Shown: positions 30,866 to 42,691 of the stretch, piece by piece
Layout of the letters: each line of letters starts with the position of its first letter
How positions within the stretch are numbered: position 1 is the stretch's first letter
NCBI GenBank assembly: GCA_964035795.1
Contig: OZ038320.1
Coordinates: forward strand, 1,043,553 to 1,107,552
Source of the DNA: Pterobdella sp. o SKG-2022
Lineage: Eukaryota; Annelida; Clitellata; Hirudinida; Piscicolidae
DNA length: 64,000 bases
Direction: 5' to 3'
Position numbers and translations under genes: made by a program
The notes under the pieces: generated by a model
What the model was told of the DNA's origin: nothing
The model's input: only the letters and a program-made list of their open reading frames with translations
Database searches by the model: none

Positions 30866-32204
30866 CTCTCAAGTGCAGTTTTTTTTTTTCTTTTCTTTTT
30901 TCTATATCTCAATTTTCATCTTCACCAATATATCATTTGTATATTGTTTATATGCTTGTTCAAACATTGCATTAATATAAGTTAACTTTGTGAAATAAAA
31001 AAGTGGAAAGCTCAATAACGTGCTTCAAATGAAGAAATTACTCAAAAACTATGGACAAGAGGTAGAAGTGATGTAAGATTTTTTAGCGAAAAATGAACTG
31101 ATAGTGGATCTTATTTGAGAAAGAATGGGAGTTATTAGAGGTGAATTTGGATACATTTATGAGTGAAAAAAACAAGTTGTAGATTTGAGGTTCAGATTAA
31201 AAAGACGTTGAACAAATTATTTTTTATTAAGAAGACTTCAAAAAAAAAGATGAGATTTGATTTAAAAAACTCCAAGAATGCAACCAACAAACACAGCCAG
31301 CCAAACTTGATAAAATTTATTTTCCAGTTCAAATAAAATGCTGAAAAGCATTTGAATACAAACACTAATGTGACTGGGGTGACTGGGTAATTTATTTGGA
31401 GCACGATTTAAATATCGAAACTGCCATGGAAACATCATAAATAACATTCTGTACAACACCACTGCGATGCTGGAGGCTTCCTGCAAATATAATCACATAC
31501 ACACACTTGCAAAGAGACAAACAAAATAGTTGCAATAAAAATCTATTTACGTACAAAAACAAGGAGACAAATATTTACTTGCACACACAAACACACAGAA
31601 AAATGTAGAAACATAAGTGACATGCCCATATTCCGTTAAATATAAATGAATATATGAAAATATTATTAATAAAATTTATAATAATAATCATAATAAATAA
31701 AATTCATAACAAAAAAAATATAAAAATGGACACAAACTTCTGAACGGCTGAGTACTTTAATAAATATTCTTCACGCACATTAGTGCGTGTTTGTGTTTAT
31801 TTTTTGTGTATGTATGTGAGGCTAAAGCTGGAATGGAGTTTGAAATACTTAAAATCGGCAACCATGAAAATAATAACAAAAATAATAGAACAGATATAAT
31901 AATAAAAATGAGTTGCAAGCACAAGCATAGAGATTCGGTGGCAGAACTGAGTATCAATGGCGTCTCAATAATAACAATAGTAATAATAAAAAAATTGAAA
32001 ACAATCAAAATGAAACAATATAGGAATCATAAGTCTGAGGGTTCTTTGTGAGATGTTTTGATGGGGAAGATGAAGATGATGGTGGTCGTGACGTCATAGA
32101 AGCAAATAAAACAACTGTCATTAAAACAAACACGACGATAAACAAACAATCGATGACGTAATAGCTTAGCGGAAGTAGAACATGATGACGGAAACGGGAG
32201 GTGA
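30866..32204. other. 3' flank of ARNT and spacer
   Basis: An acceptor-like TTTGCAG before 31482 leads into a minus-strand open frame (31486-31262) without recognisable homology; it may be 3' UTR. The rest is AT-rich with no supported gene. Confidence 0.45.
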
Positions 32205-35200
32205 TTAAGTGAAGTGGAACATGGAAGAGAGGTCAACAAACTCGGTGGAGGGATCAACCATGCTGCCATACACGTCACTCAGCATCTCCTTGCTGTAGTG
32301 CTGCTGAGTGGCGGGTGTTGAGCCGTTTGCAAGCTCCCCCGCTGCTGCTGCATTGCTGCCTGCCAACTGCGGGTAGCTCTGATTCACTTCCGGTGCAGCT
32401 GTGTTGATGAATGTTGCTACTGTGATAATGAGAACAATAATGAATCATTATCATCATCAAACAGTGTACAACACGTGATTCTCATGGGGAGGATGAGGGT
32501 TTTCCTCCATTTGAAAGGGGCTTGTGAGCAAACAATGATGATGATGATCATTCAAAAATTCCACGAAAATGAGCTGAGTTTTCCAACACATTAATTAAGA
32601 TATCATAAAAACTCATTTCCAGCAAGCGCAGTCTTATTATGAAAGTTTATCATGCTAGATAATTAAATTTGAACAGATCAGTTATTCAAAATGCATTAAT
32701 ATCTCTAATAATAATAATGATAATAATATAATGAAAGGCACCTTGGTTGTCGTTGTTGAGCATCAGATGGTTGAATTCCATTGGGTAGTTGTCCTGAGGG
32801 TCAGCATAATAATATCAACACTATTATAATGACAATGAGGGTAATATTGACATTATCAGTGGTAGCATTGGTTGTTTTCATTACAGTAATATAGCATAAT
32901 TATAAAACCATTATTGCTTTTACTCTAGCCACAATCAAACAAGTATATTTAAGAGCAAAAATAAATTTTATTGAGACACAAAGCTTTTCGTTAACTAAGT
33001 AACATTTAAGTGTACATATTAAAAATCATTTTTATAACCAACAACACAACGTCTAAACTTACAGCTCTCTGGTAGGCATTGTGCTTCCAAGCATTGTTGT
33101 TGTCAGTGGTGATGGTGTTGTTGTTCGGCAGGTATTTGATAGCGGAAGGACGTTGGGTTGGATAGTTGTAGGCGTCTGTTGGGGGGGTGATAGTTGTTTT
33201 TCGATGATGGCCTTTATGTGTTTTGTGAAAGACTATGTAGATGCTATAGTTTATATAACAAATATTATCTTAATTCAGAGTTGTTATTTCATTATATGCT
33301 TCAAAACTCTGTTCAGCTCAACCCAATCTTCTTGAAGCCCCTACAAAACACCTCCCAAACCCACCAAAAGACTGGTTGTTAAGTTGGTTATAATGGTGGG
33401 CATCATAAAGGTGGGGTGCAGTCTGGATGACACTGGTTGAGGCATCCATGCTCCCATAATACTCCTGCATGGGGGCACTAGAGGTGTGTGGCAGGTTGTT
33501 CGAGGATCCCTCAGTGTGACTGGAAGGTGTCCTGATGGTGGGTGGAAGGGTTGGCATGATTTTTTGTGATGATATAATAAAACCTTTATGATTTAACATT
33601 GACCCGACTCTTACTTCTGCTCGCACCATACCAAATTAGACTACAACCCAACATACACAGCTACACCTCACCACTCACTTAGCATTGGAGTTGGTACACA
33701 CAATGTACTCTATCTCTTCAGTGTATGGGTTGATGAAACAGTGACATGAGGTTCTTAGCCACACCCACTCACCTGACCTTGATCTAAACCTGTACATCAC
33801 TGACACCATTTGACCTTTCAGCTTTAACACTGTAGGATAGTGAGAGTTTAGTATGAGGGTTGAAATAAAAAATTTGAAAAACGGAAGACATAATAACAAA
33901 AACCCGATTAAATGTTCCACTATACATAAATAAACAATAATTGACCCTGACATATGCACACATACAATTACAAAGAGAACCACTCTAATACAAAAAAACA
34001 TGAACACCAATTCATATAAAGCACACACACCTTGATCAAACGTCTCCCTCATATGCTCGATGTCCTCAGGGTGGTAATACTCATACACACTTCTACCCAA
34101 CAACTCCTGTGGCTGGTACCCCAGCAGTGTAGTCACTCTGAGGGAGAGAAGGTGGTTGAGTAATTAAGGTTTTGATGTTATGAAAAGATTGAAAACACAA
34201 CGAAACAATGAAGCTCACCTCTGATCAACGAATGAGAACTTGCCATCAGAATTATGACGGGAAATAAATTGAGTGTTGTTGTTGGTGGCCTGCAAGTCAC
34301 TTGTGTCTGGAGTGCTTGTCACCTGCAGGGAGTGGAAAGGTCAGTAGATGGTGGAAGAATGGACGAGAAGGAAGATACAAAAAGTTAGATGGGTGCATAG
34401 AAAGATGATTGGATAGACAGATACCTGTAGTCTCCCGATAGCGACGAGACATTGTGTGGTGGCATTATGTTCATCTACACCGTCCACTCCAGTCCCTGTG
34501 CGCGTGTGTTCTTACATGCACATCGACCATGCACACACACACATACAAACACACACGCACACGAACCTACCAACACACGTACACACAACTCACGTGGTAA
34601 CTGACCAGTGGGAGGCCAATTCTTGACATATCCGGTCACGTGAACCACGGCATAATGGCGGCCATCATGGGAGAGCCCCAGGGTGTTTCGTTGTCTGAGC
34701 CTCATGTTGGTGTTGTCAAGAAGACCTGAGGTGGTGGAGGCCCCTGACAACATCCTCACTATGAAGCCCCTTCGAGAACCCAGACATAAGCGCATCGAAG
34801 CTGTGGTGGGTGTGAGGGTGATTTGAGGAGAAGCAGTGGTGATGAATGGTTTAAACTGGTATAGGTTGGATGGTGTGGTAATGGTTGAGTAAGTAATAAT
34901 CTTGTTCTACTAACACTGGTGTCCTTCCTTCTTCACAGTTCCAGCTGCATGAAAATAATGAACACTTTTAATGACCAGTTTGATAACATCACATTACATC
35001 AAAGCACTAAAAACTGCTCCTACCACTTTCCACAACGTCAATTCTTACTTCATTAATATGAATCTATATCTTACTCCTTCACTCCACCACCCACTTTTGA
35101 GATCAAGAATCCTGCCAGTATTTTGCATTTCATTGTTTGCAAGTTGTTCCCTCAACTTTTCCACATCATCTGGATGTACCAGGTCATACAAGCTGTGGCC

Positions 35201-37375
35201 ATACCACTCCGACTGTGTGTGTATGAACTGCATTTTAATGCACCTGCTACATGAGATAATCTCAATAAAAATGAAGTGTGTGCCATTGTGGAGATAATAA
35301 ACATTCCATTGAAGCCATCCAACATGTGTTTGAATGTTACATCATATCAAGGCACATTTCTGGTCATGTCACCTTATCCCCAACCACTACCCTCATTTCA
35401 CCACTACTCATCCCACCAACCATCTCACCACCACCACACTGACCTGAGTCTGGTTGAGGACAGGAGTGACCGAGTCTGAGACATATATGATGCATCCTGT
35501 ATCACATTGTGCCACAAATAGGAAGCCGTCTGTTGCCTGGAGTCAATGATAATAATTATTACCATAATCAAAACAATAATAAAAACCATAATAATAATAA
35601 TAAAATCCTAATAAAAATAACAATTAGTAATAATGATTAAGATGAAAGCATAGGTAGAAAAAATATTAATTGCAATGTTTTTCAGTATGACTCATATTTC
35701 AAACCATTTCTTTTCCCAAGTGAAGTAAGATGAAAGCCCCAATTAAAACAAAAAAATATTTAACCATGAATGCCAATGATTTAAAAAGCAAGAGGCTTTG
35801 AACTTCAAAATAAATAAGCCTGGCTCTTTCTTAATGATCCTTACCACCCTGATATATATAAGCATAATTAGTTACTATCAATGACTACTATCAATAATTG
35901 ATGATGTATACAATATCAACCAATCATAAAACACATTCAGCACTTAATGTTACTGATGAAACACGATAATATCTCAATAACGCACATTTCAACCAAAATA
36001 AAACACAGATATCAACCAAAACAACACATACACAACCCAAAACACATGCGCCACAAGGAAGACACATGTATCAACCACATCAACACACAAGCACAAAAAA
36101 TGCATTGTAACTATCGAACCTCAAGCACAAGATGCTTCAATTCCTGGTCAGTGAGGAAGGAGGGTTTGTATGCTGCATCATTCCTGCATGTGTTTGCTCC
36201 TGTATATGTGTGTGTTTGTTTGTGTCTGTGTCACTGTTTGTTTGTAGCTGTGTTAACTCTTTTAATAATGTAGAGAAATATGTAAGCATGTGTGATTTTA
36301 TATGATTATTCAAATGAGGTTTCATGTTTGATAACTTCCCCATGACCCACTAAGCTCTATATGTCATAATCACCTCATCACCAACCTCGGAGAGTCTTCA
36401 TATGGGAGATGGCCATGCGAAGGATGGTGAGTTTGTCAGGCTTGCGTGCCAGTGTGGAACATGTGGGTACCATGTCACATAACTCATTCATGTATGTGGT
36501 CATCTTGTTCCTCCTGCGACGCTCTATCTCACAATGACTCTCTCTACACATGTGTGTGTATGGGTGTGTGAATGCTTTGAGTGGAGTTCATTTGGTAAGG
36601 TAAGTACGATTTATGAAGTTTTCGTTGTTGAGGTTAATAAAGGTGTTTGATCAAAGTTTTTATAAAGAATTGTGTTGTTTGTTAAACTTGAATTAGAAGG
36701 ATTAAATACTTGTGTGAATGTATATCTGAATGGAGTGGCACCCACCTGGCAATCCTGTTTTTGTCCTTGTCTTGAGTGAATGAAGAGCAGCCCTCATCTT
36801 TGTTGCTGCTCAATATTTTGTATTCAAATATGTATATTGTTCAATTGATTTCAGTGAAAAAGAAAAAGTATTTTTCATTATATTATTTTATTTAAACTGT
36901 ATTTGATTGTTGTTTTACCATTACTTATATTGTATTAATTATAATTGAATGGCAAAAAATGAATGATGAATTACAAATATGATGTAAAATGATAAATATG
37001 GTGTACAATCTTTCATGCTAATTTAAGTTCATCTTAGGAAAAGTCTTGAAGAATAAATAAACAATTTTTATTCGAATATTTATGTTTAGCTTGAAGAATT
37101 AAAATGTAATGTGGTGTTGAAATTAAATGATAGTTGGATATGAAACTTACAAAGTGTCTTCAGTGTCAGGACTGAAATCATCATTTTCATCAGATCTGTC
37201 AATCATTTGGATAACTTCAATTTAAATCCAAAAATTAATTTTTGGTAAATAGAATGATTGAATGTGGTGTGGATGAGAATTTTGTTTAAATAACGTCTCA
37301 CTCGCACATTGAATTTACAATCTTTCTCTTCCTGAAGCCGTCTTCTGCCAGACCAGCCGCTGGAGAAAACGACAT
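32205..37375 (-). CDS. ARNT: ARNT, bHLH-PAS nuclear dimerisation partner
   Basis: ARNT pairs with class I bHLH-PAS factors (HIF, AhR, Sim, Trh) to bind E-box-like sites. Exons in coding order: 37375-37302, 37195-37151, 36808-36746, 36543-36386, 36172-36120, 35536-35444, 35212-35095, 34944-34915, 34800-34594, 34474-34425, 34322-34219, 34137-34031, 33829-33679, 33531-33365, 33175-33063, 32793-32742, 32419-32205. Every phase closes: 599 residues. N-terminal RKRK is a candidate NLS. The bHLH reads [11 protein letters not shown]...[24 protein letters not shown] includes [24 protein letters not shown] and [24 protein letters not shown] includes [20 protein letters not shown] and [20 protein letters not shown]. 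The C-terminal exons are Asn/Ser/Gln-rich and end [17 protein letters not shown] then FHFT, like the activation tail of vertebrate ARNT. Confidence 0.96.
32937..33010 (+). repeat. ACGAAGCTTTTCG-family repeat in an ARNT intron
   Basis: Closely matches the reverse complement of 40243-40320: both share AAATTT-ATTGAGA-ACAAAG then CTTTTCGTTAACTAAG. It is part of the dispersed hairpin family but appears here as a single arm. Confidence 0.65.
37019..37105 (+). repeat. ACGAAGCTTTTCG-family flank repeat
   Basis: Positions 37073-37105 (ATATTTATGTTTAGCTTGAA plus GAATTAAA) match 28537-28570 closely, and the preceding TTCATCTTAGGAAAAG resembles the core flank of the other copies. It lies in ARNT intron 2. 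Confidence 0.55.
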
Positions 37376-38166
37376 TTGTTTGAGTTTCAGTTGAACGACA
37401 AAAATACAATGAATTTGAGAATAACTTTGATGAAATTATTTCACGATTAAACTGTCACTAAAAAACACTGGATAAACTAAAAGAAAAGATTTTAAAAAAG
37501 ATGATTAACTTCCTATAAACAACAATGAATGATTGAAGAGTTAAAAATAAATAATAGGTCAATTGTGTCGTGACAAAAAGGAATCAAACTTGAGCTAAAA
37601 GATCGTTGATAAACCGGAATACTTTTGAATATGTTTCAAAAAAATGTTTTTTAGAAAATATAGACACTAACTTCCAGAAGAAATCATGGCCATCCGCCTT
37701 TAAGAAACAATATTACATAAAATTTTGCTGTAAATAATTCAACCAAAGATAATGAGTATTTGATGAATAAAATAAGTTTGAATTTTGTTTGAATAGTTAT
37801 TAAAACTTATTTAATAAAGAAGAAAAAATTAAAATTTTAATTTCAATTAGTTCAAAATATTGAAGTATAATGTTCTAATTAAAAATTTAAAATAATTTTA
37901 ATTTAGTACGTTTTATTTAGTACTTTTTATGTTAAAAAAATTGATAGAACAAATAAAAAATTATGAACTTAATAGAGCGCTAGGTTTGATGATGTTCAAA
38001 GAATAGAAACAACTTTTCTTTTTCCTAGCCAAGTTGGCGTGTATTATCGTTAGTTATTTCTTCATACTTTTAAAAATATTTTCGATGTTTTAAAATGGAA
38101 TTTTTTAATAAAAATTTGATTATAATATATTATAGGTTGATCTACATCGTATTTGATTAACTAAAC
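37376..38166. other. Divergent promoter region, ARNT / RPSA
   Basis: Head-to-head spacer of about 0.8 kb. A polypyrimidine CTTTTTCCT at about 38018-38027 is a candidate 5'-TOP transcription start for RPSA, as usual for ribosomal protein mRNAs. The ATTATAG at 38128-38134 could close a leader intron before the ATG. These assignments are inferred. Confidence 0.45.
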
Positions 38167-39524
38167 ATGTCTGGCGGTTTAGAAGCTTTAGCACTTCGTG
38201 AAAGTGATGTTACAAAATTTTTGGCGTGTGGTAGCCATATCGGAACAGGAAATCTGGATTTCCAAATGGAACAATATGTCTTTAAAAGGAAAAACGACGG
38301 TTAGTTGTAAATTACTACAATAGAATTTGGTAAAATAAATAACAGTGTAATTACTAATATACATATTTGAACATTGATTGTTTCAGGAACCTACATTTTC
38401 AATTTGAGAAGAACATGGGAGAAGATTCAGTTGGCAGCCAGAGCCATTGCAGCCATTGAAAATCCCGCTGATGTTTGCGTCATTTCTGCTCGTCCTTACG
38501 GTCAGAGGGCAGTGCTCAAGTTTGCCTCCTACACAGGAGCCAATCCCATTGCTGGCAGGTTCACTCCTGGAACATTCACCAACCAGATCCAGGTCCGACA
38601 CTTGCATGCATGCTGCTCATTCGTTTCTTTTTTAAACTAAGGACTAATTTTATTAGTCAAACCATAATTTAATCAGCTTTTGAATTAGTTCAATGAAACA
38701 GGCAGCTTTCCGCGAACCTCGTTTGTTGGTGATTACTGACCCAAGGACTGACCACCAGGCAGTGACTGAGGCCTCATATGTCAACATCCCCGTGATTGCA
38801 TTTTGCAACACTGACTCACCTTTGAGATTCATTGACATTGCCATCCCATGCAACAACAAGGTGGGCTTAATTAACCTTTCAATTTTACTAATCTAAAAAT
38901 GCTTCAAATTTAAAATTGTAGATGTCATACTGAACAAATATAAATTGAGTACAATGTGCTACCACAGAGCATCCAGTCAATAGGATTGTTGTGGTGGTTA
39001 TTGGCCCGTGAGGTTTTGAGACTGAGGGGGTCTGTAAGCAGGGAAGTGCCCTGGGATGTCATGGTCGATCTCTTCTTCTACAGAGATCCAGAAGAGGTTC
39101 ATTATTCACTCCATATTTTCTATTATCATTGCTTATCTACTCTAATGTGTTATGGTCTTTCATATGTTTAATGTTTGATGGCACAGAATGAGAAGGAAGA
39201 GCAAGCTGCATTGGAGCAGGCCAAATTGCAAAAGGAGGATGTCATTGAGCCCTACCAGCCTGATGTTGCTGAAGTGGGTTTTCAGCATCACCTTTGTTAT
39301 ATGTTGCATTCATAATCAATAACGTTTTTTAACTATTGGTCTCAATAATCTTGAAAAAAATAATTGTTTAATACATATGATATTGGATGCAGAATTGGGG
39401 TGACTCAGGACCAGGCCAGACAGACTGGGGAGCAACTGACACAGGTGACTGGTCGACTGAGGTTGCAGCTGCTGTCCCTGGAGGCACTGAGTGGGCTGCT
39501 GCCACCACTGAGAACTGGGGCTGA
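38167..39524 (+). CDS. RPSA: 40S ribosomal protein SA (uS2, laminin-receptor precursor)
   Basis: A structural protein of the small ribosomal subunit. Exons: 38167-38299, 38387-38592, 38702-38860, 38968-39096, 39187-39273, 39393-39524, all in phase, giving 281 residues (human 295). It starts [20 protein letters not shown]. Conserved blocks include [66 protein letters not shown] and [14 protein letters not shown], then [10 protein letters not shown] and [15 protein letters not shown]. The acidic C-terminal region has the usual Trp-Gly/Trp repeats ([22 protein letters not shown] at the end). An AATAAA lies 27 bases after the stop. Confidence 0.98.
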
Positions 39525-39550
39525 TCTTAACACTCAATGAAACCATTTGG

Positions 39551-39556
39551 AATAAA
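39551..39556 (+). terminator. RPSA polyadenylation signal
   Basis: Canonical AATAAA shortly after the RPSA stop codon at 39522-39524. Confidence 0.85.
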
Positions 39557-40605
39557 GCTGGTTTTCTATAAAACCTAAAACTTTGTGTCTTACAAATCTC
39601 GAAATGTCTTTAAAAATAATTTCAAAAACGAGAATTTTAGAAACGTGAAAAGCAGTTTTCATTTATTTGTGATGCGTCGTCTTCCGTAGTTCGTTCTTTG
39701 TATCCAGTATTTTAAGATCGAGGATTCAAAGTAAGTTCATGAAAGCCCTTACCCGTAAATTGCGTTGAACTGAATGGGGCGTCAGTTAATTCATTTTGAA
39801 ACTGATGTACGTGATTATATTTCGCAAAAAGAAGCAGTAAATGTTATTTTTTAAAAAAAGTACAGCAATTTGAATGCTTCGTTTTTTTTAACTGCTTTTT
39901 ATATTAACAAAGTTTCATAATGCATTGTTAGCACAAATTAAATATTACAATTTTTTGCGATGTCTGCTAAAATTTTTAAGCCCATAGTATTAAATGTACA
40001 TTATTTTAATTTGTTTAAAAGTTTGCAAAAATTAATGAGTGAAATATCCATAAGCTTTCAATGATCTTCACTCGCAGATGTGCGGCTTCCACAGGAATCT
40101 GTCTCGTGGCATCTCAGCCGCTTCTTCGATGCTCCAGTTGTGGCATTATAGATCGTTTTATATTTTCGTAAGCAAACTGAAGCTTGGTCTTAATGGTTTT
40201 GCATTTTTTTAGTTGTCATATTGATTTTGCACTAGCCACAGTCTTATGTTAGATGTTTCTTAGTTAACGAAAAGCTTTGTATCTCAATGAAATTTAGCTG
40301 TGTTCCTAAATATACTCGTATATTCATATGGAAAGTATTATTTGCGTAATTTGCACAAAATTATGTGCAAATTTGGCTAAAAACTGCATTTTTGAGCGGA
40401 AAAAAAAATGATTAAAAATTAATTTGCATCTTCCAGTAAACAGTCTTGTGCTCTTCATCACTGCATGCAAACATGATTATTCCTCTTACCTGTTTGTTCA
40501 TGTGCTACTGCGCTAATTAGTAAACATTGTTGTAAGATTAACCAAAAAAAACATGTTTTATACATACCACAATCAATATATGTTGCTTAAGTAAACTTGG
40601 TTTTC
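39557..40605. other. Spacer between RPSA and the peptide-precursor gene
   Basis: It contains the ACGAAGCTTTTCG-family repeat at 40243-40320 (minus orientation, TTAACGAAAAGCTTTGTATC) and otherwise AT-rich sequence. No gene seen. Confidence 0.5.
40243..40320 (-). repeat. ACGAAGCTTTTCG-family repeat
   Basis: Reverse complement of the repeat at 32937-33010 over about 70 bases with a few mismatches; core at 40264-40281. Confidence 0.65.
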
Positions 40606-40613
40606 TATATAAG
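40606..40613 (+). promoter_or_regulatory. TATA box of the peptide-precursor gene
   Basis: TATATAAG followed about 25-30 bases later by GATTCAGCATCACT, a plausible initiator. The leader exon would end at the GTGAAT donor (40653), and its intron closes at TTTTTTCAG (40749), six bases before the ATG. This is the clearest core promoter in the window and implies strong, cell-specific transcription. Confidence 0.65.
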
Positions 40614-40755
40614 AGGATCGCCGATGGGGATTCAGCATCACTGCATAAAAAGGTGAATAAAAGAAGTTAAACTCAATCCTGATGACATATAGTTTCAAAA
40701 AAATATTTATCGAAATGTGTGCAATAAAGTTTAACTATATTTTTTTCAGAATAAA

Positions 40756-41052
40756 ATGGCAGAGCATAAGAAGATGATGGTTCTGTTGATTGTTTTGGTG
40801 ATGGTGGTGTGTTGTAGCAGCCAAGACTATTACAGAGAGGATCCTGCATTGGTTGAAGAAACTTACGCCGATAAAAGGTTAATATAAAATGTATTATTAA
40901 TATAGCAAAATTCTTTAACTTAATTTAATATTTGATTTTTCAGGGCCAAAAAAATAATTCGTCCAGAACTGAGAATGAAGTTGAATTCTGATGGTAGTGA
41001 ACGTTATAGACTTTTTGCCAAGCGGCTTCCTCCCATCACAATGAAAGGATGA
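40756..41052 (+). CDS. Small secreted precursor, probable neuropeptide prohormone
   Basis: Two coding exons, 40756-40877 and 40944-41052, give 76 residues. It starts MAEHKKMMVLLIVLVMVVCC, a classic signal peptide, probably cut after the Cys-Cys-Ser-Ser. An acidic spacer follows (QDYYREDPALVEETYADKR). A KR site then releases a basic segment beginning AKKIIRPELRMKLNSDGS, and a second KR (near LFAKR) leaves the last eight residues LPPITMKG. The terminal Gly could donate an amide, giving a predicted LPPITMK-amide. The intron falls in the first dibasic site (phase 2 in the Arg codon). There is a TATA box upstream and AATAAA downstream. I do not recognise the peptide family; a secreted non-hormone peptide is an alternative. 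Confidence 0.75.
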
Positions 41053-41121
41053 TTTTGAAAGATTACTCTATTAAATGTCTTAACTATATTTATGAATTTT
41101 TCAAAATTAATTGTTCATTCT

Positions 41122-41127
41122 AATAAA
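41122..41127 (+). terminator. Polyadenylation signal of the peptide-precursor gene
   Basis: AATAAA 70 bases after the stop codon at 41050-41052. Confidence 0.8.
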
Positions 41128-42691
41128 AGACTATATTAGTTATTTCATTGAATCGTACAAAATTGAAATTTTATAAACTCCATATTGAAGTATCTAATAA
41201 TCGAAAATATAACTCCTCATACATGCGCAGAGATTAACGTCTTCAAAAACGTCTGAACGTTTAGAACTGGTTTCAACTTTAACTTCAATTTGAATTTATT
41301 GATAAGGCAGGAATAAAGTTTTCTATGCATAACAGAGAATCTGCAACAATTAATAAAACAACCTCATTTAACGTGCCTATGAACGTTTCAAAACACCATA
41401 AAACACTGAGTTACGATTAAATTTTTTTCGCAAACGATTTATGATAAGGCTAAACTTATCGAAAATTATAGCTTTTGATTCTCAATAAATGTATTAAAAA
41501 TTCCTCTTATTTGATGTTTTTTGTTTCAAAATACCATAATGTGACATTTAAGTTTATCGATCAAAATGACTACGTTTAAACTATCATAATCGGTAACTGA
41601 TTCCAAATTCAGATATTTCTATCACATCATCTTTATTTTATCTCTCAATGTTATGCTCTCTGTCACATTCATATTCTCGATATATTTATTCTTTTAACTG
41701 CAAACAAATTCTACACAGCTTGAGTCTGAGATGACTAACCCAGTGGAAGCGGCTGTTCTTGTGATTCGAGTTGATAGAGAAAGAAAAAGGTACTCTTAAT
41801 TTTCAATAAGTCTCAGGGTTGAAAAAATTAACTTCTACAAAAAATTCCACGTCTAGTCATATTGTCTTTCGAGGTTGGATTTAATCCCCTGTATATGTAA
41901 CCTAACGGGATCTTGCATTTTTACTAGTTCTAAATTTTTTTTCCTGCATTTTTGCAAGTTGCAGCTCAAATTGGTACTGGCGGGTTTGACCTGAATTTGA
42001 AACTGGTACCAATAAATATAGAAATATATGAAACCTATATGCAATTCGAGGAAAAACTAGTGAAATTTTGATTTTAAAGGAACTTGATTATGAGAATAAG
42101 TTTTGAAGAAGCTTCGTTCAAAAAAAAATTGTTTCCACTTTTTCTTCAAATTGTATATAATTTCATAGCTTCATCTGCATTACTGATGACACGAGTTTGA
42201 TTATTTATTGAGTGAAACCTTCAATCACAAGCTGGGGTTCTACTTGAGCATATGTGGTAAGTTACAAAAACGGCACTTCAAGTGCATATAACATTATTAC
42301 CAGGGCGATGAAACAGCTGGTGATGATGATGATGATTAGAGTGGTTATGATAATGATTGTAGTAGCATTGATGATAACCTTGGCAGTAATAATAATGATT
42401 GTAGTAGCATTGATGATAACCTTGGCAGTAATAATAATGATTGTAGTAGCAAGATTAGTAATGTCTTGTCTTTGTTGAGAAATAATTAGATAGTAACATT
42501 GATGATAATAGTGGGGATAACACAATGATAGTGATGATGATGATGGCTAAGTCTATGGAGAAAAGCACCATGAGTGACGTCACATGTTAAGCATCAAGAT
42601 CGGAGGTTGGTACAAAAATAACATGAGACTTATAAGCATCAGAAAATAATATTTATGCTAATAATAAGGATCTACTGACAAGAGTGAAAGT
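41128..42691. other. Spacer between peptide gene and AMPK beta
   Basis: AT-rich. Positions 41715-41792 give a short open plus-strand frame (about 25 residues, containing VEAAVLVIRVDRERKR) that I could not extend. A 42-bp tandem array lies at 42355-42446. No gene supported. Confidence 0.5.
42355..42446 (+). repeat. 42-bp tandem repeat, about 2.2 copies
   Basis: Units starting GATTGTAGTAGCATTGATGA recur at 42355, 42397 and 42439. The period is a multiple of three, so a spurious hydrophobic frame stays open. Confidence 0.9.

Noticed and set aside
31262..31486. 75-codon minus-strand frame after an acceptor-like site
   Set aside because: No homology, overlaps another frame, and lies downstream of the ARNT stop; likely 3' UTR or spacer.
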